The translations under genes and the position numbers were made by a program. The notes below the pieces were generated by a model. That model saw nothing but the letters and a program-made list of their open reading frames with translations, was not told where the DNA came from and made no database searches. A stretch of 64,000 bases of DNA from Collimonas arenae (lineage in GTDB: Bacteria; Pseudomonadota; Gammaproteobacteria; Burkholderiales; Burkholderiaceae_D), in the NCBI RefSeq assembly GCF_001584165.1, contig NZ_CP013233.1:62001-126000 (forward strand). Reading direction: 5' to 3'. This document shows positions 1-8,901 of the stretch, one piece after another (the stretch's first letter is position 1; the number at the start of each line of letters is the position of its first letter).

Positions 1-415
1 GAAAGCCATCGAAATCGTGCTGCACGACAGCCTGGTGCTCGATACCGTGATTTACCACCTGGCCGCAATCGTTGAAGGCCGCAGCAAGATCTTTGCGGCA
101 CAAGGCATGATCCTGGTGCAGATGCTGCTCGACGTGCTGATTCCGTCGACCTCCGGCAAAGCCGCCATCAGCATGCCGATCCTCGGCCCTATCGGCCATA
201 TTTCCGGCGTCAGCGGCCAGAGCGTAGTGCTGGCTTTCCTGTTCGGAAACGGGCTGACCAACATGGTGACGCCGACTTCCGGCATGCTGCTGGCCTACCT
301 GGCGACCGGCAAGGTTGGCTATGGCGCCTGGCTGCGTTTCATTTTTCCGCTGTTCGCAATTTTGACGCTGCTATCGATGGCGGTCATGGCGTTTGCGGTC
401 TATACCGGTTATTGA
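1..415 (+). CDS. YfcC/DcuC-like membrane carrier, C-terminal part (5' end outside window)
   Basis: The frame is already open at base 2, so the start lies outside the window; about 137 residues remain. The visible part is strongly hydrophobic, with at least three membrane segments, and holds the segment PSTSGKAAISMPILGPIG, which is typical of the YfcC family of putative basic amino acid or C4-dicarboxylate-like carriers in the inner membrane. The protein ends in a last hydrophobic helix (FPLFAILTLLSMAVMAF). An N-formylglutamate amidohydrolase follows 49 bases downstream on the same strand, so the carrier may import a substrate of that pathway; that link is inference from neighbourhood only. 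Confidence 0.75.
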   Translation, partial: KAIEIVLHDSLVLDTVIYHLAAIVEGRSKIFAAQGMILVQMLLDVLIPSTSGKAAISMPILGPIGHISGVSGQSVVLAFLFGNGLTNMVTPTSGMLLAYLATGKVGYGAWLRFIFPLFAILTLLSMAVMAFAVYTGY

Positions 416-464
416 GTCAAATCAGATTCAGATAGAAAACACAGAAGTGCTAAGGAACACCAAG

Positions 465-1313
465 ATGCAAGAAGCTTTTATTTTGACCATTTCGGATAAC
501 GCCAAGTTGATCCCGCTGGTCTTCGATTCGCCGCACAGTAGCCGCTACTGCCCGCCGGACATGCAGGCGGTGGCGCCGGAAGCCGCGCTGATGTCTGGTT
601 GGGATGCCTATGTCGATGAACTGTGGAGCGGCGCCGTGCAGCATGGCGCGACACTGTTGGCGGCGCGTGTGCACCGCTGCTATATCGATTTCAACCGCAG
701 CCGCAGCGACATCGACCCGGAATTGCTGGATCAGCCCTGGCCCGAACCGATCAAGGTGTCGGAAAAGAGCAAGGCCGGCATGGGCCTGATCCGCCGCTAT
801 GCGCTGCCGGCGGTGCCGATGTACGACCGCAAGCTGGGTATCGCCGAAGTGCAGCAGCGCATTGAGCGCTATTACGATCCGTATCACGCCGAACTACAGC
901 GCCTGATTAACGCCGCGCACGCGCGCTTCGGCCGCTCCTGGCATATTGATTGCCATTCGATGAAGTCGGTCGGCAATGCGATGAATATCGACAATGGCGC
1001 GCGCCGTCCCGATTTCGTGCTGGGCGACCGCGACGGCAGCGCCGCCGATCCGGTCTTTACCGCCTGGGTCGCGCAGCAGTTGCGAGGCATGGGCTATGTG
1101 GTCAAGATCAACGATCCGTATCGCGGCGCTGAACTGGTGCGCGCCTACAGCGATCCGCAGCGCGGCCGCTACAGCATGCAGATCGAAATCAACCGTGCGT
1201 TGTACATGAATGAGCAAAGCCTGGAGCGCAGCGCCGGATTTGCGACGCTGCAGCAGCATTTGACACAACTGGCGCAAGCGATGTCGAGGTATATTATCGA
1301 CCAATTGAATTAA
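465..1313 (+). CDS. N-formylglutamate amidohydrolase family protein
   Basis: 282 residues. The protein matches the N-formylglutamate amidohydrolase (FGase) family, zinc-type hydrolases that remove the formyl group from N-formyl-L-glutamate, the last step of one histidine degradation route. Visible family segments are FDSPHSSRYCP near residue 20, CYIDFNRSRSDIDPELL near 70, WHIDCHSM near 160 and MQIEINRALYM near 240; the His/Asp/Glu residues in them are the expected metal and catalytic positions. The frame is open further upstream, but the ATG at 465 follows AAGGAA at a good distance and matches the family N-terminus. It stands between a carrier gene and an IclR regulator, which suggests a small catabolic operon. 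No other hut genes are present, so the exact formyl-amino acid substrate is not certain. Confidence 0.88.
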   Translation: MQEAFILTISDNAKLIPLVFDSPHSSRYCPPDMQAVAPEAALMSGWDAYVDELWSGAVQHGATLLAARVHRCYIDFNRSRSDIDPELLDQPWPEPIKVSEKSKAGMGLIRRYALPAVPMYDRKLGIAEVQQRIERYYDPYHAELQRLINAAHARFGRSWHIDCHSMKSVGNAMNIDNGARRPDFVLGDRDGSAADPVFTAWVAQQLRGMGYVVKINDPYRGAELVRAYSDPQRGRYSMQIEINRALYMNEQSLERSAGFATLQQHLTQLAQAMSRYIIDQLN

Positions 1314-1328
1314 CGAGAATCCCCACGC

Positions 1329-2089
1329 ATGGCCGACTACACCGTTGCCGCAGTAGATGAAGCATTGGCGCTGCTCCTGTTGGTCGCTCAAAGTCCGGGA
1401 CTGGGCGTGACCGAGCTATCGGTCCGTTCCGGCAACACCAAGGCACGAACCTTCCGCCTGCTGTACACGCTGGAACAGCGTGGCCTGCTGCATCGCGAAG
1501 GCGATACCCGACGTATCATCTTGGTTACAAGGCGCTGTATTTGGGCGTGGCGGCGCAGGAACAGGTCAGCCTGGTGCGGGTGGCGCGCAGCCATTTGCGT
1601 GATATTGGCGGCATCTGCAACGAAAACGTCCAGGTGCGGGTGCGCGACGGATTGGAAATGGTCTGCGTGGCGCGCTGGGAGTCGACCCAGGCGATTCGCG
1701 TCCACACTGATGTCGGCAACCGTCGGCCATTGTATGCCGGTGCGTCCGGCAAAGTGCTGCTGGCGCATGCGCCGCAATCGGTGCAGCAGGCAGTGCTGGG
1801 CGGTACGCTGACGCGCTTCACCGATAACACCATCATCGATCGTCAGTTGCTGGAACAGGAACTGCAGCAAGTACTGGCGCAAGGCTACGCGGTTTCCTAC
1901 GCCGAGCGGTCCAGCGGTGCGGTAGCGATCGCAGCGCCGATCATGGATGCCGACGGTGAAGTGATCGCCGCCCTCGGCATCGCCGGCCCGGCCAGCCGCA
2001 TCACGGCCGATAACCTGCAAGGCTTTATTGATCTGGTGGTGCAGCGCGCACGCGATCTGTCACTCGGCCTGGGCTATGTTTACCGTTGA
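1329..2089 (+). pseudogene. IclR family transcriptional regulator, apparent single-base frameshift
   Basis: The first frame (from ATG 1329) gives the winged helix-turn-helix: VDEALALLLLVAQSPGLGV, then RTFRLLYTLEQRGLL. At about 1512-1514 the coding jumps to another frame, which carries YHLGYKALYLGV and then the whole IclR effector domain, with RPLYAGASGKVLLAH and SYAERSSGAVAIAAPI, to the stop at 2087-2089. Adding one base near 1513 restores a single protein of about 253 residues, normal for the family. Such proteins repress or activate nearby catabolic operons in response to a small aromatic or acid ligand; here the deformylase and carrier genes just upstream are the natural targets (inference). 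I think a sequence error is more likely than real decay, because many genes in the window show the same kind of break. Confidence 0.8.
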
Positions 2090-2110
2090 GTCGGGTCACA
2101 ACAGTTGCGA

Positions 2111-3004
2111 TCAGCCGCCATCGGCAATATAGCTGGACACACCGCTGACCAGCGCGTCGAAGACGATCCGGCAGCGCTCGCTGGAGCGCAGGTCTTCATG
2201 CATCACAATCCAGGTTTCAAGCTCGCTCTTGACGGCTTCCTCCAGCACGGGGAATAGCTCCGGGTTATGCCTGGCAAGCGGCGTCTGGCACATGCCGATG
2301 CCGTAGCCGGCACGAATCGCCGCCAGTTGCGCCAGCTGGTTGTCGGTATGGAGAGAAAACATCTCGCGCTGCAGCGCCAGGCCGCGCCTTTGCATGACGC
2401 GGATGTAGTTGGTTTCCTGATCGAACCCGATCAGCGCATGGTTCTTCAATTCCCCATACGTCGCCGGCACACCACAGCGATCCAGATAGCGCCGGTGCGC
2501 GAACAGGCCGAGCGGGATCGCCCCGATGCGGCGCGCAATCAGCGCCGCCTGGCTCGGTTGCACCATGCGCACCGCGATGTCGGCGTCGCGGTTCAACAGG
2601 TCTTGGGCGCGGTTCGACAAGACCAGTTCGATCTTGATGGATGGATGTGCCTCGCGCAATGCAGTCAGGATCGGCGGCAGCACTTCGGCGCCGACCACAT
2701 CTGACGCAGTGATCCGCACCGTACCGCTGGCGCCGGCAGCGGTTGACGCGCGGCGCAGCGCGTTGGCGGTGGCGCGCAGGTTTTCGGCAAACGGACGCAG
2801 GGTCAGCGCAATGTCGGTCGTCGCCAGTCCGGTCTGCGAACGGGTGAACAACTTCACCCCGAGCGCCTGTTCCAACGCCTCGATCTGGCGGCCGACGGTT
2901 GGTTGGGTCAGCCCCAGGCTGCGCGCGCCGCCGGACAGCGAACCTTCTTCCAGTACAGCCAGGAAAGCCCGGTACAGGTCCCAGCCAGGTTCTTGGGTAG
3001 TCAT
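2111..3004 (-). CDS. LysR family transcriptional regulator
   Basis: 297 residues. The N-terminal winged helix-turn-helix is clear (LYRAFLAVLEEGSLSGGARSL then TQPTVGRQIEALEQALG, about residues 10-50), followed by the LysR substrate-binding domain with VRITASDVVGAEVLPPIL at its start and a GIGMCQTPLA segment near 235. It is transcribed away from the NAD-dependent epimerase-like gene at 3101, the usual arrangement for a LysR protein and its target. The shared 96-base intergenic region holds an ATACA-N4-TGTAT dyad over the start of this gene. The inducer cannot be told from sequence. Confidence 0.9.
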   Translation of the reverse strand: MTTQEPGWDLYRAFLAVLEEGSLSGGARSLGLTQPTVGRQIEALEQALGVKLFTRSQTGLATTDIALTLRPFAENLRATANALRRASTAAGASGTVRITASDVVGAEVLPPILTALREAHPSIKIELVLSNRAQDLLNRDADIAVRMVQPSQAALIARRIGAIPLGLFAHRRYLDRCGVPATYGELKNHALIGFDQETNYIRVMQRRGLALQREMFSLHTDNQLAQLAAIRAGYGIGMCQTPLARHNPELFPVLEEAVKSELETWIVMHEDLRSSERCRIVFDALVSGVSSYIADGG

Positions 3005-3016
3005 ACAAATATGTAT
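3003..3016. promoter_or_regulatory. Possible LysR-type dyad
   Basis: The sequence ATACA-N4-TGTAT fits the loose T-N11-A type LysR box and lies over the first codon of the LysR gene, in the divergent region shared with the gene at 3101. It is short and could be chance. Confidence 0.25.
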
Positions 3017-3100
3017 AGTCGCTATGTGATGATAGGTAATTTTAAACCAACATGGCCGGTGCTAACCTGAATTCCTACAACAACTTTAGGAGTTCCTGTC

Positions 3101-4066
3101 ATGACACAACGCAAAATAGCCCTGGTACTTGGTGCAACCGGCGGCATCGGCAATGCAATGGCGCAAAAACTGATACAGCGCGGCTGGCAGGTGCGCGCCC
3201 TGCACCGTCGTGCTGGTGAGATGGCCGTCAGCAACAGCAGCGGCATCGAATGGCGTCAAGGCGACGCGATGCAGGCGCAGGATGTGATTGCCGCCGCCGA
3301 AGGCGTCGCGCTCATCGTCCACGCAGTCAATCCGCCGGGTTACCGCAACTGGGCGCAGCTGGTGCTGCCGATGATCGACAACAGCATCGCCGCCGCCCGC
3401 GCCAGCGGCGCCCGCATCGTCCTGCCCGGCACCGTCTATAACTATGACGCCGACGCAATCCTAGCGCCGAACGAGGCGTCGCCACAGAAGCCTGTCACCC
3501 GCAAGGGCGCGATCCGGGTCCAGCTGGAACGGCGCTTGCAGGCAGCGGCGCAAAGCGGGGTGCGGACCCTGGTGGTGCGCGCCGGGGATTTTTTCGGGCC
3601 GCACATGGCCAATTCGTGGTTTTCGCAAGGATTGGTCAAGGCCGGCCAGCCGATCAAGAAGGTGGTCTACCCGGGCAAGCGCGGCATCGGCCATCAATGG
3701 GCTTATCTGCCCGATGTCGCCGAAACCATGATGCAACTGATCGAGCGTGAAGCGGAACTGGGCGCTTTTGAGACCTTCCACATGAACGGTCACTGGGATA
3801 CCGATGGCACGGAAATGGTGGCGGCAATCGGCCGCGCGAGCGGTCAGCCGGACCTGCGCGCCTGGGCTTTCCCCTGGTGGCTGGTGGTGCTGGGGTCGCC
3901 TTTCGTGCCGTTGTTCCGCGAAATGCGCGAGATGAGCTACTTGTGGCGGCAACCGTTGCATCTGGACAACCGACGCCTGCTCAAACTGCTCGGCAAAGAG
4001 CCTCACACGGGGCTCGATGAGGCCGTACGGGCCGCTTTGACCGGTATCGGCTGCATCAAAACGTAG
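3101..4066 (+). CDS. NAD(P)-binding epimerase/SDR family protein
   Basis: 321 residues. A Rossmann nucleotide-binding motif stands at the very start (LVLGATGGIGNAMAQ, about residues 8-22), so this is an extended/atypical short-chain dehydrogenase of the NAD-dependent epimerase type. Further segments of the family are ARIVLPGTVYNYD near 110 and LVVRAGDFFGPH near 160. The canonical YxxxK is not evident; the Lys of TRKGAIRVQLERRL near 135 may take that place. The start has AGGAG 8 bases upstream. It is divergent from a LysR gene, likely its regulator. The substrate is unknown; proteins of this kind often act on sugars or small ketones. Confidence 0.8.
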   Translation: MTQRKIALVLGATGGIGNAMAQKLIQRGWQVRALHRRAGEMAVSNSSGIEWRQGDAMQAQDVIAAAEGVALIVHAVNPPGYRNWAQLVLPMIDNSIAAARASGARIVLPGTVYNYDADAILAPNEASPQKPVTRKGAIRVQLERRLQAAAQSGVRTLVVRAGDFFGPHMANSWFSQGLVKAGQPIKKVVYPGKRGIGHQWAYLPDVAETMMQLIEREAELGAFETFHMNGHWDTDGTEMVAAIGRASGQPDLRAWAFPWWLVVLGSPFVPLFREMREMSYLWRQPLHLDNRRLLKLLGKEPHTGLDEAVRAALTGIGCIKT

Positions 4067-4240
4067 TGATGGGCGGGCCGCATGCACAATTATTTTGTCG
4101 GAATCCATTCGCAGCAAATCGTGTCGGGGGATAATGCGTACTGCATTTGATTCACACACGGTTGCCTGCATGCCGGCGGCCATCATTATTGGAAGTAACG
4201 CATTTTGAACACGACAAGAAACAAACGCTGGAGCGGTAAG

Positions 4241-4743
4241 ATGGACTCCCTGACAACGGATTACCTGAAAGATGTCATGGGGAAGATGGAAGTATATGGC
4301 GACCGCGTGCAGTTCGGCCTCACCAGCCCGGGGCCGCGCCCATATTATCAGGTGACCAATACTGCCGAAAAGAAAATGGCATTCGACAGTAATCACCACC
4401 TGTTGCACCCTAAGGAAGACGAGTTTGTCGGCGTCAACAGCACCCGGTATTCTCGCTGGAGCAGATCAAGGCGGCGGTTGCTGCCGGCGGCTTCCGCTCC
4501 ACCAGCAGCCGCAGCACGGGCGGCACCCGCAGCAGCAGTGGCAGCAGCGGCGGTACGCGCGGCGGCAGCGCTGCAGTAAAGGCCAAGGATCTGATCGATG
4601 CTGCAAAATACGCGTATTTCAAGGAAAATCGCCATATGTTGCCAGATGGTATCGGCGGACACTCTGCCGAAATCACCGAACTGATGATCAAGGGCAGCTC
4701 CGCCGCCGAGGCGTTCGAGGTTGTCATCAACCGGTATTTCTGA
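4241..4743 (+). pseudogene. Conserved hypothetical protein with Ser/Gly/Arg linker, apparent frameshift
   Basis: Reading starts at ATG 4241 (MDSLTTDYLKDVMGKM...) or 4205 in the same frame. Near 4440-4447 the frame shifts, and the continuation reads VFSLEQIKAAVAAGG, then a low-complexity segment rich in Ser, Gly, Thr and Arg (about 30 residues), then a folded-looking end (AKDLIDAAKYAYFKENRHML ... AFEVVINRYF) with stop at 4741-4743. One added base joins them into about 167 residues. I do not recognise the family. The middle linker and the two compact ends suggest two small helical domains. No homologous neighbour helps. Confidence 0.5.
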
Positions 4744-4810
4744 GTACCGTAGCGAGACCCGGCCTACGCGCCGGGTTGCTTGCCTGTCTGATTTTTCTGA
4801 AAGGGTGGGA

Positions 4811-5203
4811 ATGATTCGCGCAGTGATATTTTCCATCGCCGCATCTGCGGTACTACCCGCCTGGGCCGGTTGTCCGGCCGCAGAAGGTCTGATCGCGCAA
4901 TACGGCATTTCCTTTTCCGGATTCAAACAAACTTTGCCGCGCGTTTCCGCACCGGCCGAATCGCCGGCCCAAGCCAGCGAACTGGTGACGATTGCGCTGC
5001 CGAACAAGAACGGCAATGTCAGCGATGGCTACGTGCATTCCGCACTCATCAACAAAAATCTGAAACGCGCCTGGATCCTGCGCACCGGCGGCTTTGCCGG
5101 CGTCTACGAATGGTATGGTCCGGTAGCGCTACCGAGCAGCGATTTCGCCGGCTGCATCGGCGAGCCGGGGCGATTGCCGCAGCCGTCCACCGCGACGCGA
5201 TGA
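4811..5203 (+). CDS. Hypothetical secreted protein
   Basis: 130 residues. A signal peptide is seen (MIRAVIFSIAASAVLPAWAG) with a likely cut after AWA. The mature part is small, with cysteines at the mature N-terminus (GCPAAEG) and near the end (FAGCIGEPG) that could form a disulfide. The frame is open further upstream, but the ATG at 4811 follows a purine-rich GGTGGG and gives the signal peptide. Family unknown. Confidence 0.55.
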   Translation: MIRAVIFSIAASAVLPAWAGCPAAEGLIAQYGISFSGFKQTLPRVSAPAESPAQASELVTIALPNKNGNVSDGYVHSALINKNLKRAWILRTGGFAGVYEWYGPVALPSSDFAGCIGEPGRLPQPSTATR

Positions 5204-5212
5204 CGTGTTAGT

Positions 5213-5481
5213 GTTGGCGCTTCAAGCCCCATCTTTACAATCTGCTCTACGTAATGATCGCCCCGCTGTTGCCACTGGCCCGGCGATTGTTCCCTCAATT
5301 TGTGACGACGAGTGAACAAATCGGCCGCGCCATGATCAAACTGGCGCGTGACGGCGGTCCGCAGCCGGTATTGGAAAGTATCGGCATCAACGCTATGTCG
5401 CGTGTTGACGTTCAAATTGTCCCGTCAGGCGCGCCGGTAAAGGGCGCCGTGGCAGCGCCGCACCCCCGGTTTTGCGCATAA
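5213..5481 (+). pseudogene. C-terminal remnant of an NAD(P)-binding epimerase-like protein
   Basis: Between a stop codon at about 5210 and the stop at 5479-5481 the frame encodes RFKPHLYNLLYVMIAPLLPL followed by RRLFPQFVTTSEQIGRAMI and KLARDGGPQPVLESIGI. This looks like the last ~80 residues of NmrA/epimerase-like oxidoreductases, where the ending VTTSEQIGRAMI is typical. The Rossmann N-terminal part is absent: upstream lies an unrelated secreted protein gene. So this is a 5'-deleted remnant; an ATG at 5254 could make a 75-residue product, but probably without function. Confidence 0.5.
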
Positions 5482-5658
5482 GAATCCTCGTTTTTTTCGC
5501 AAAACCTGTGGTTTTGTGCTGCCGATACAACTGGGGGCGCGCCAAAAATCAAAAGCAATTTGTCTGAAAGCCGCGTTTGCGGTAGTCTACATCGCCGATT
5601 CCAAGCAGATACGGTGCTAGAATTTGCAACTCACAACTTTTTTTGAGGATTTAACGAA

Positions 5659-5943
5659 ATGAACAAAACCGAATTGATCGACGCCATTGCCACCGACTGC
5701 GAAATCTCGAAGGCCGCTGCACAGCGCGCTTTGGAATCGGTCGTAGACAATGTGATCAAGGCTGTTACCAAAGGCAGTACCGTTCAATTGATTGGATTTG
5801 GTTCGTTCTCTTCCGGCAAGCGTGCCGCTCGCACTGGTCGTAACCCACGTACCGGCGAAGCAATCAAGATCGCAGCAGCTAAAACCGTGAAATTCACGGC
5901 TGGTAAAGCGTTCAAAGATGCAGTGAACAAGAAGAAGAAATAA
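5659..5943 (+). CDS. hupB: DNA-binding protein HU
   Basis: 94 residues. This is a classic HU/IHF fold: [20 protein letters not shown] at the start, [20 protein letters not shown] spanning the beta-arm with the RNPRTGE signature at about 61-67, and a lysine-rich C-terminus ending in KKKK. HU dimers bend DNA and compact the nucleoid. GAGGA stands 11 bases before the ATG, and a strong intrinsic terminator lies 8 bases past the stop, so it is a single-gene transcript. Lack of the IHF-specific residues and the Lys tail favour HU-beta type. The gene symbol is the usual one for this family. Confidence 0.95.
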   Translation: MNKTELIDAIATDCEISKAAAQRALESVVDNVIKAVTKGSTVQLIGFGSFSSGKRAARTGRNPRTGEAIKIAAAKTVKFTAGKAFKDAVNKKKK

Positions 5944-5951
5944 TGTAAGCG

Positions 5952-5984
5952 AGCCCCTTGGAGAAATCCAAGGGGCTTTTTTTT
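5952..5984 (+). terminator. Intrinsic terminator of the HU gene
   Basis: A perfect 11-bp stem (AGCCCCTTGGA / TCCAAGGGGCT) with a GAAA loop is followed by a run of eight T. It begins 8 bases after the HU stop codon. Confidence 0.95.
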
Positions 5985-6142
5985 CGTCATCCGCTTCTTG
6001 ATCGGCACGGTTCTTATTGCTGCCGTTGCGATTGTCAGACGACCCGTCTTGGCGTGCACGCTCCGGCGACATGGACCGGTTGCCCCCAACTGTGGCCGTC
6101 AACGCCTATACTGCATGCATTCTGCAGAAATTTTTATATTCC

Positions 6143-6829
6143 ATGACTTCACATACGCATCGGACTCACCGCTCTGGATGGTTGCGCGCAGGCGTGCTTG
6201 GCGCCAACGATGGCGTGCTGTCGATTTCCAGTTTGCTGCTCGGCGTCGCTGCGGCGCAGATGGATGCCGGCCAGATCCTTGTGACTGGATTGGCTGGCCT
6301 CGTTGCTGGGGCGTTTTCGATGGGCGCGGGCGAATATGTTTCGGTCAGTTCGCAGGCCGATACCGAGCGCGCTGACCTCGAAATTGAACGCGCTGCGCTG
6401 CTGAACGACTATGATGCCGAGCATCTCGAATTGCGCGACATTTATGTCAATCGCGGCCTGGATATTGAACTCGCATCGGAAGTCTCGCGGCAGCTGATGG
6501 CGCACGATGCGATCGGTGCGCATGCCCGGGATGACATCGGCATTACGGAAACGCTGGCAGCGCGGCCGCTGCTGGCAGCTGTGGCGTCGTCCGCCAGCTT
6601 TGTACTCGGCGGGATCGTGCCGCTGCTGGCATGCATGCTGGCACCGAGAGAGGTGCTCATCCCAGCGATTGCCGTCGTATCTCTTGTCTTCCTCGCCGTA
6701 CTCGGCGCATCCGCAGCGCGTGCGGGTGGTGCGCCGGTTGTTCGTGGCGCGGCGCGCGTCCTGATATTGGGAGTGCTGGCGATGGGAGGAACGGGTTTGA
6801 TCGGCTCGTTGTTTGGTGGTGTTGCATGA
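6143..6829 (+). CDS. VIT family Fe2+/Mn2+ transporter-like membrane protein
   Basis: 228 residues. The protein matches the CCC1/VIT1 family: LRAGVLGANDGVLSISSLLLG in the first membrane helix (about residues 12-32), then GAFSMGAGEYVSVSSQADTE, a short cytoplasmic metal-binding-like helical stretch rich in Asp/Glu (AALLNDYDAEHLELRDIYV), and three hydrophobic helices at the end (ASFVLGGIVPLLACML, IPAIAVVSLVFLAVLG, VLILGVLAMGGTGLIGSLFG). The family moves Fe2+ or Mn2+ across membranes. Upstream in-frame extension is possible, but ATG 6143 fits the family N-terminus. A cytochrome c gene follows 50 bases later. Confidence 0.9.
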   Translation: MTSHTHRTHRSGWLRAGVLGANDGVLSISSLLLGVAAAQMDAGQILVTGLAGLVAGAFSMGAGEYVSVSSQADTERADLEIERAALLNDYDAEHLELRDIYVNRGLDIELASEVSRQLMAHDAIGAHARDDIGITETLAARPLLAAVASSASFVLGGIVPLLACMLAPREVLIPAIAVVSLVFLAVLGASAARAGGAPVVRGAARVLILGVLAMGGTGLIGSLFGGVA

Positions 6830-6879
6830 TGGGCGTCGGCCGATCACGCTGAGCGCTCCATGCGGCAAGAAAGTAAAAA

Positions 6880-7284
6880 ATGTATAAACAATTATTGCCG
6901 ACGTTGATATTGGTCTTCCAATTATCCGCTGCAAGCGCCGCCGGCGACCCGATAGCCGGCAAAGCCGCATTCGCGAAATGTGCCAGTTGTCATCAGGTAG
7001 GTCCCTCCGCCCGCGGCGGCTTCGGGCCGCAATTGAACGGCATCATCGGCCGGCCGGCGGCGTCGACCAAGGATTACAAGTATTCGCAGGCCATGCAAAG
7101 TTCGGGGATTGTCTGGTCTGAGCAAAAACTGCGGGCCTTCCTGAAGGCGCCCGGCGACGTGGTTCCTGGTACAAAAATGCGTTTCTTCGGGATTGGCAGC
7201 GATACACAGATTGATAATCTGCTGGCGTATCTGCGCACTTCCAGCGCGGTTTCCAATGGCGCACCTGCGTCGTCACCGCGCTAA
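6880..7284 (+). CDS. Small soluble c-type cytochrome (class I)
   Basis: 134 residues. An N-terminal signal peptide (PTLILVFQLSAASAAG) is followed by a single haem c site CASCH near residue 37, and by the distal Met ligand in the segment VVPGTKMRFFG near 99. The layout GKAAFAKCASCHQVG ... GFGPQLNGIIGRPA ... YSQAMQSSGIVW is that of mitochondrial-type cytochrome c2/c550 proteins. It would be an electron carrier in the periplasm. The partner enzyme is not evident nearby. Confidence 0.9.
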   Translation: MYKQLLPTLILVFQLSAASAAGDPIAGKAAFAKCASCHQVGPSARGGFGPQLNGIIGRPAASTKDYKYSQAMQSSGIVWSEQKLRAFLKAPGDVVPGTKMRFFGIGSDTQIDNLLAYLRTSSAVSNGAPASSPR

Positions 7285-8138
7285 CTTTCCGCGTTTTCCA
7301 GCAACTCCGCCAGCACCTGTGCGGCATTCGCCGTGCGTGCACCGCGCGTCACCATGTCGGCAACAAACTGCCGGTACTGCGTCTCGAAGCCGCTGACCGG
7401 GCTCATGCAATCGCTGACCAGCACCAGCTTGGCCATGTGCTCTGGGCCAAAATAATCCGCGATGTGTTCGGTAGTGGCTTTGACGCAGTGACTGCCGGCT
7501 TCGCCAGTGATATAGATGCGGTCTGCGCGGGCCAGGCTGTCGAGGAAGGGCCGGTTCGATTGGGTCAGCTCATCGTCGGGATCGGGCACTTCGGCTTGCA
7601 CCGCGGAATAGTGTTCGGTCCACGGGTTGCTGCCTTTGCTGATCTTGTTGACGCTGCGGAGCGTGCGTTCTTCCCACAGGTTGTAGGCGTGCCGCACGTC
7701 AGCATGCACGTTGTGGCCCCAGGAGCCGATCTCGCAATGGACCGGCCACACCATCAACTGGTAACGCCCTGCCGCTTCCAGCTGGTCGAGGTAGTGCAGC
7801 ACGCGCGGCAGCGTGGCGGCCACGCGCGGTTGATACTTTCCGGCGCGGACATCGGTTGCCGAGATTTGCGTAAATGGCGTGACGTCGCCGCCGTTTGCGC
7901 TGTTCCAGAAACCGGGATGGGCGATGTCGAGCCGGTGATGCGAATCGAGCGTGATGCTGATCTCGTCGATACCGGCGCCGCCGCGATTGATCAGCTCGGT
8001 CACGCGCAGCATGTCGGCGTGAGCGCCGGGCACCGGTAGCGACGGCGCCAGCTTGCCGCCGGCAGGAAGATAATCCGCGGGCAGATCGCAAAAGTCGTTT
8101 TGCGGATCGATGATCAATAGGTGCAACTGACGGCGCAT
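7281..8138 (-). CDS. Cysteine hydrolase (isochorismatase/nicotinamidase superfamily)
   Basis: 285 residues. The catalytic triad of the isochorismatase-like fold is visible: Asp in LLIIDPQNDFCDLP (about residue 11), the active-site loop with Lys in the middle (IGSWGHNVHADV region preceded by WPVHCEIGS), and the nucleophile Cys in ITGEAGSHCVKATTEHI near 230. The HxH-like metal site (SLDSHHRLDIAHPGFW near 65) resembles nicotinamidases, which turn nicotinamide into nicotinic acid, but the protein is longer than PncA, so another amide may be the substrate. It ends 4 bases inside the convergent cytochrome gene. Confidence 0.8.
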   Translation of the reverse strand: MRRQLHLLIIDPQNDFCDLPADYLPAGGKLAPSLPVPGAHADMLRVTELINRGGAGIDEISITLDSHHRLDIAHPGFWNSANGGDVTPFTQISATDVRAGKYQPRVAATLPRVLHYLDQLEAAGRYQLMVWPVHCEIGSWGHNVHADVRHAYNLWEERTLRSVNKISKGSNPWTEHYSAVQAEVPDPDDELTQSNRPFLDSLARADRIYITGEAGSHCVKATTEHIADYFGPEHMAKLVLVSDCMSPVSGFETQYRQFVADMVTRGARTANAAQVLAELLENAES

Positions 8139-8175
8139 CTTGCTCTCCCGGAGGACCCTTCTAATCGATGGCGGC

Positions 8176-8655
8176 TTACAGCGCAGCCAGCATTTTTTTC
8201 AGTTCATCCTGCGTGGCCGGATCGCTCAGGCCGAGATTGCCCTTGGTTTCCAGCAGGCGGTTGCGGCAGGCTGCCGGCCAGCCGAAAGCGTCGTCGTCCA
8301 GCGCCAGCCAGCTGGTAGGCTTGCGGCGTTCGACATCGCGCCAGACTTGCATGCCGCGCGGCATGGTGTCGAATTCCGATGGCGTCAGTTTGGGATGGTG
8401 GAAGGTCGAGCCGATCACGCGTTCTTGTAACGGAACGGAGAGCTCATGGCGAGTGGCGTCGAAGCCGAGCGCCCGTACCCAGCTGGTTGACAGCACGATC
8501 TTGACGTCCGGGTACGGCGCCAGCAGTTCTTCCAGGATCGGCATCCATTCGAAGAAGACGCGGTCCGGAGTGGCGATGTAGAGACCGCGCTGGCGGTTGC
8601 GGATTACCTTGGCGTCGTGCAGAACGCCGTTGTAGTCCAGATATAAAATTTTCAT
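8176..8655 (-). CDS. HAD-superfamily domain protein (HAD_SAK-like)
   Basis: 159 residues from ATG at 8655. The HAD signature is at the start (KILYLDYNGVLHD, nucleophile Asp near residue 6, DxN variant in place of DxD), then VKIVLSTSWVRALG (motif II, Ser/Thr near 55) and SWLALDDDAFGW (motif IV acidic residues near 117). This pattern fits the HAD domain found in 'Swiss army knife' RNA-repair-like proteins and stand-alone relatives; their reaction is poorly known. The open frame extends further upstream, but the family starts at MKILYLDY. Confidence 0.75.
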   Translation of the reverse strand: MKILYLDYNGVLHDAKVIRNRQRGLYIATPDRVFFEWMPILEELLAPYPDVKIVLSTSWVRALGFDATRHELSVPLQERVIGSTFHHPKLTPSEFDTMPRGMQVWRDVERRKPTSWLALDDDAFGWPAACRNRLLETKGNLGLSDPATQDELKKMLAAL

Positions 8656-8901
8656 TGGATGTGTATTTGTTAAGATTGAAGCGAAAGCCAGGTTCCGCCG
8701 AGCCACAACGGCAACGACAGCCGCGGGCGTCAGTTCTGGCATTTGCCGGAATGGCGCTATTAGACCATCAAGTTTACTCCAAGGGAATCCGGGCGGCCCG
8801 GCGTCTGTTTGCGTGATCGGCAAAATCGGGCGTCGCCAGCAGGCTTGAAGCGCTGCGGCTATACTCGAAAACCGCACAATCAGTCGAACAAGGAAGTCTC
8901 C

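Noticed and set aside
1329..2089. Programmed frameshift in the IclR gene
   Set aside because: No slippery heptamer or downstream stem is evident, and many unrelated genes show the same one-base loss.
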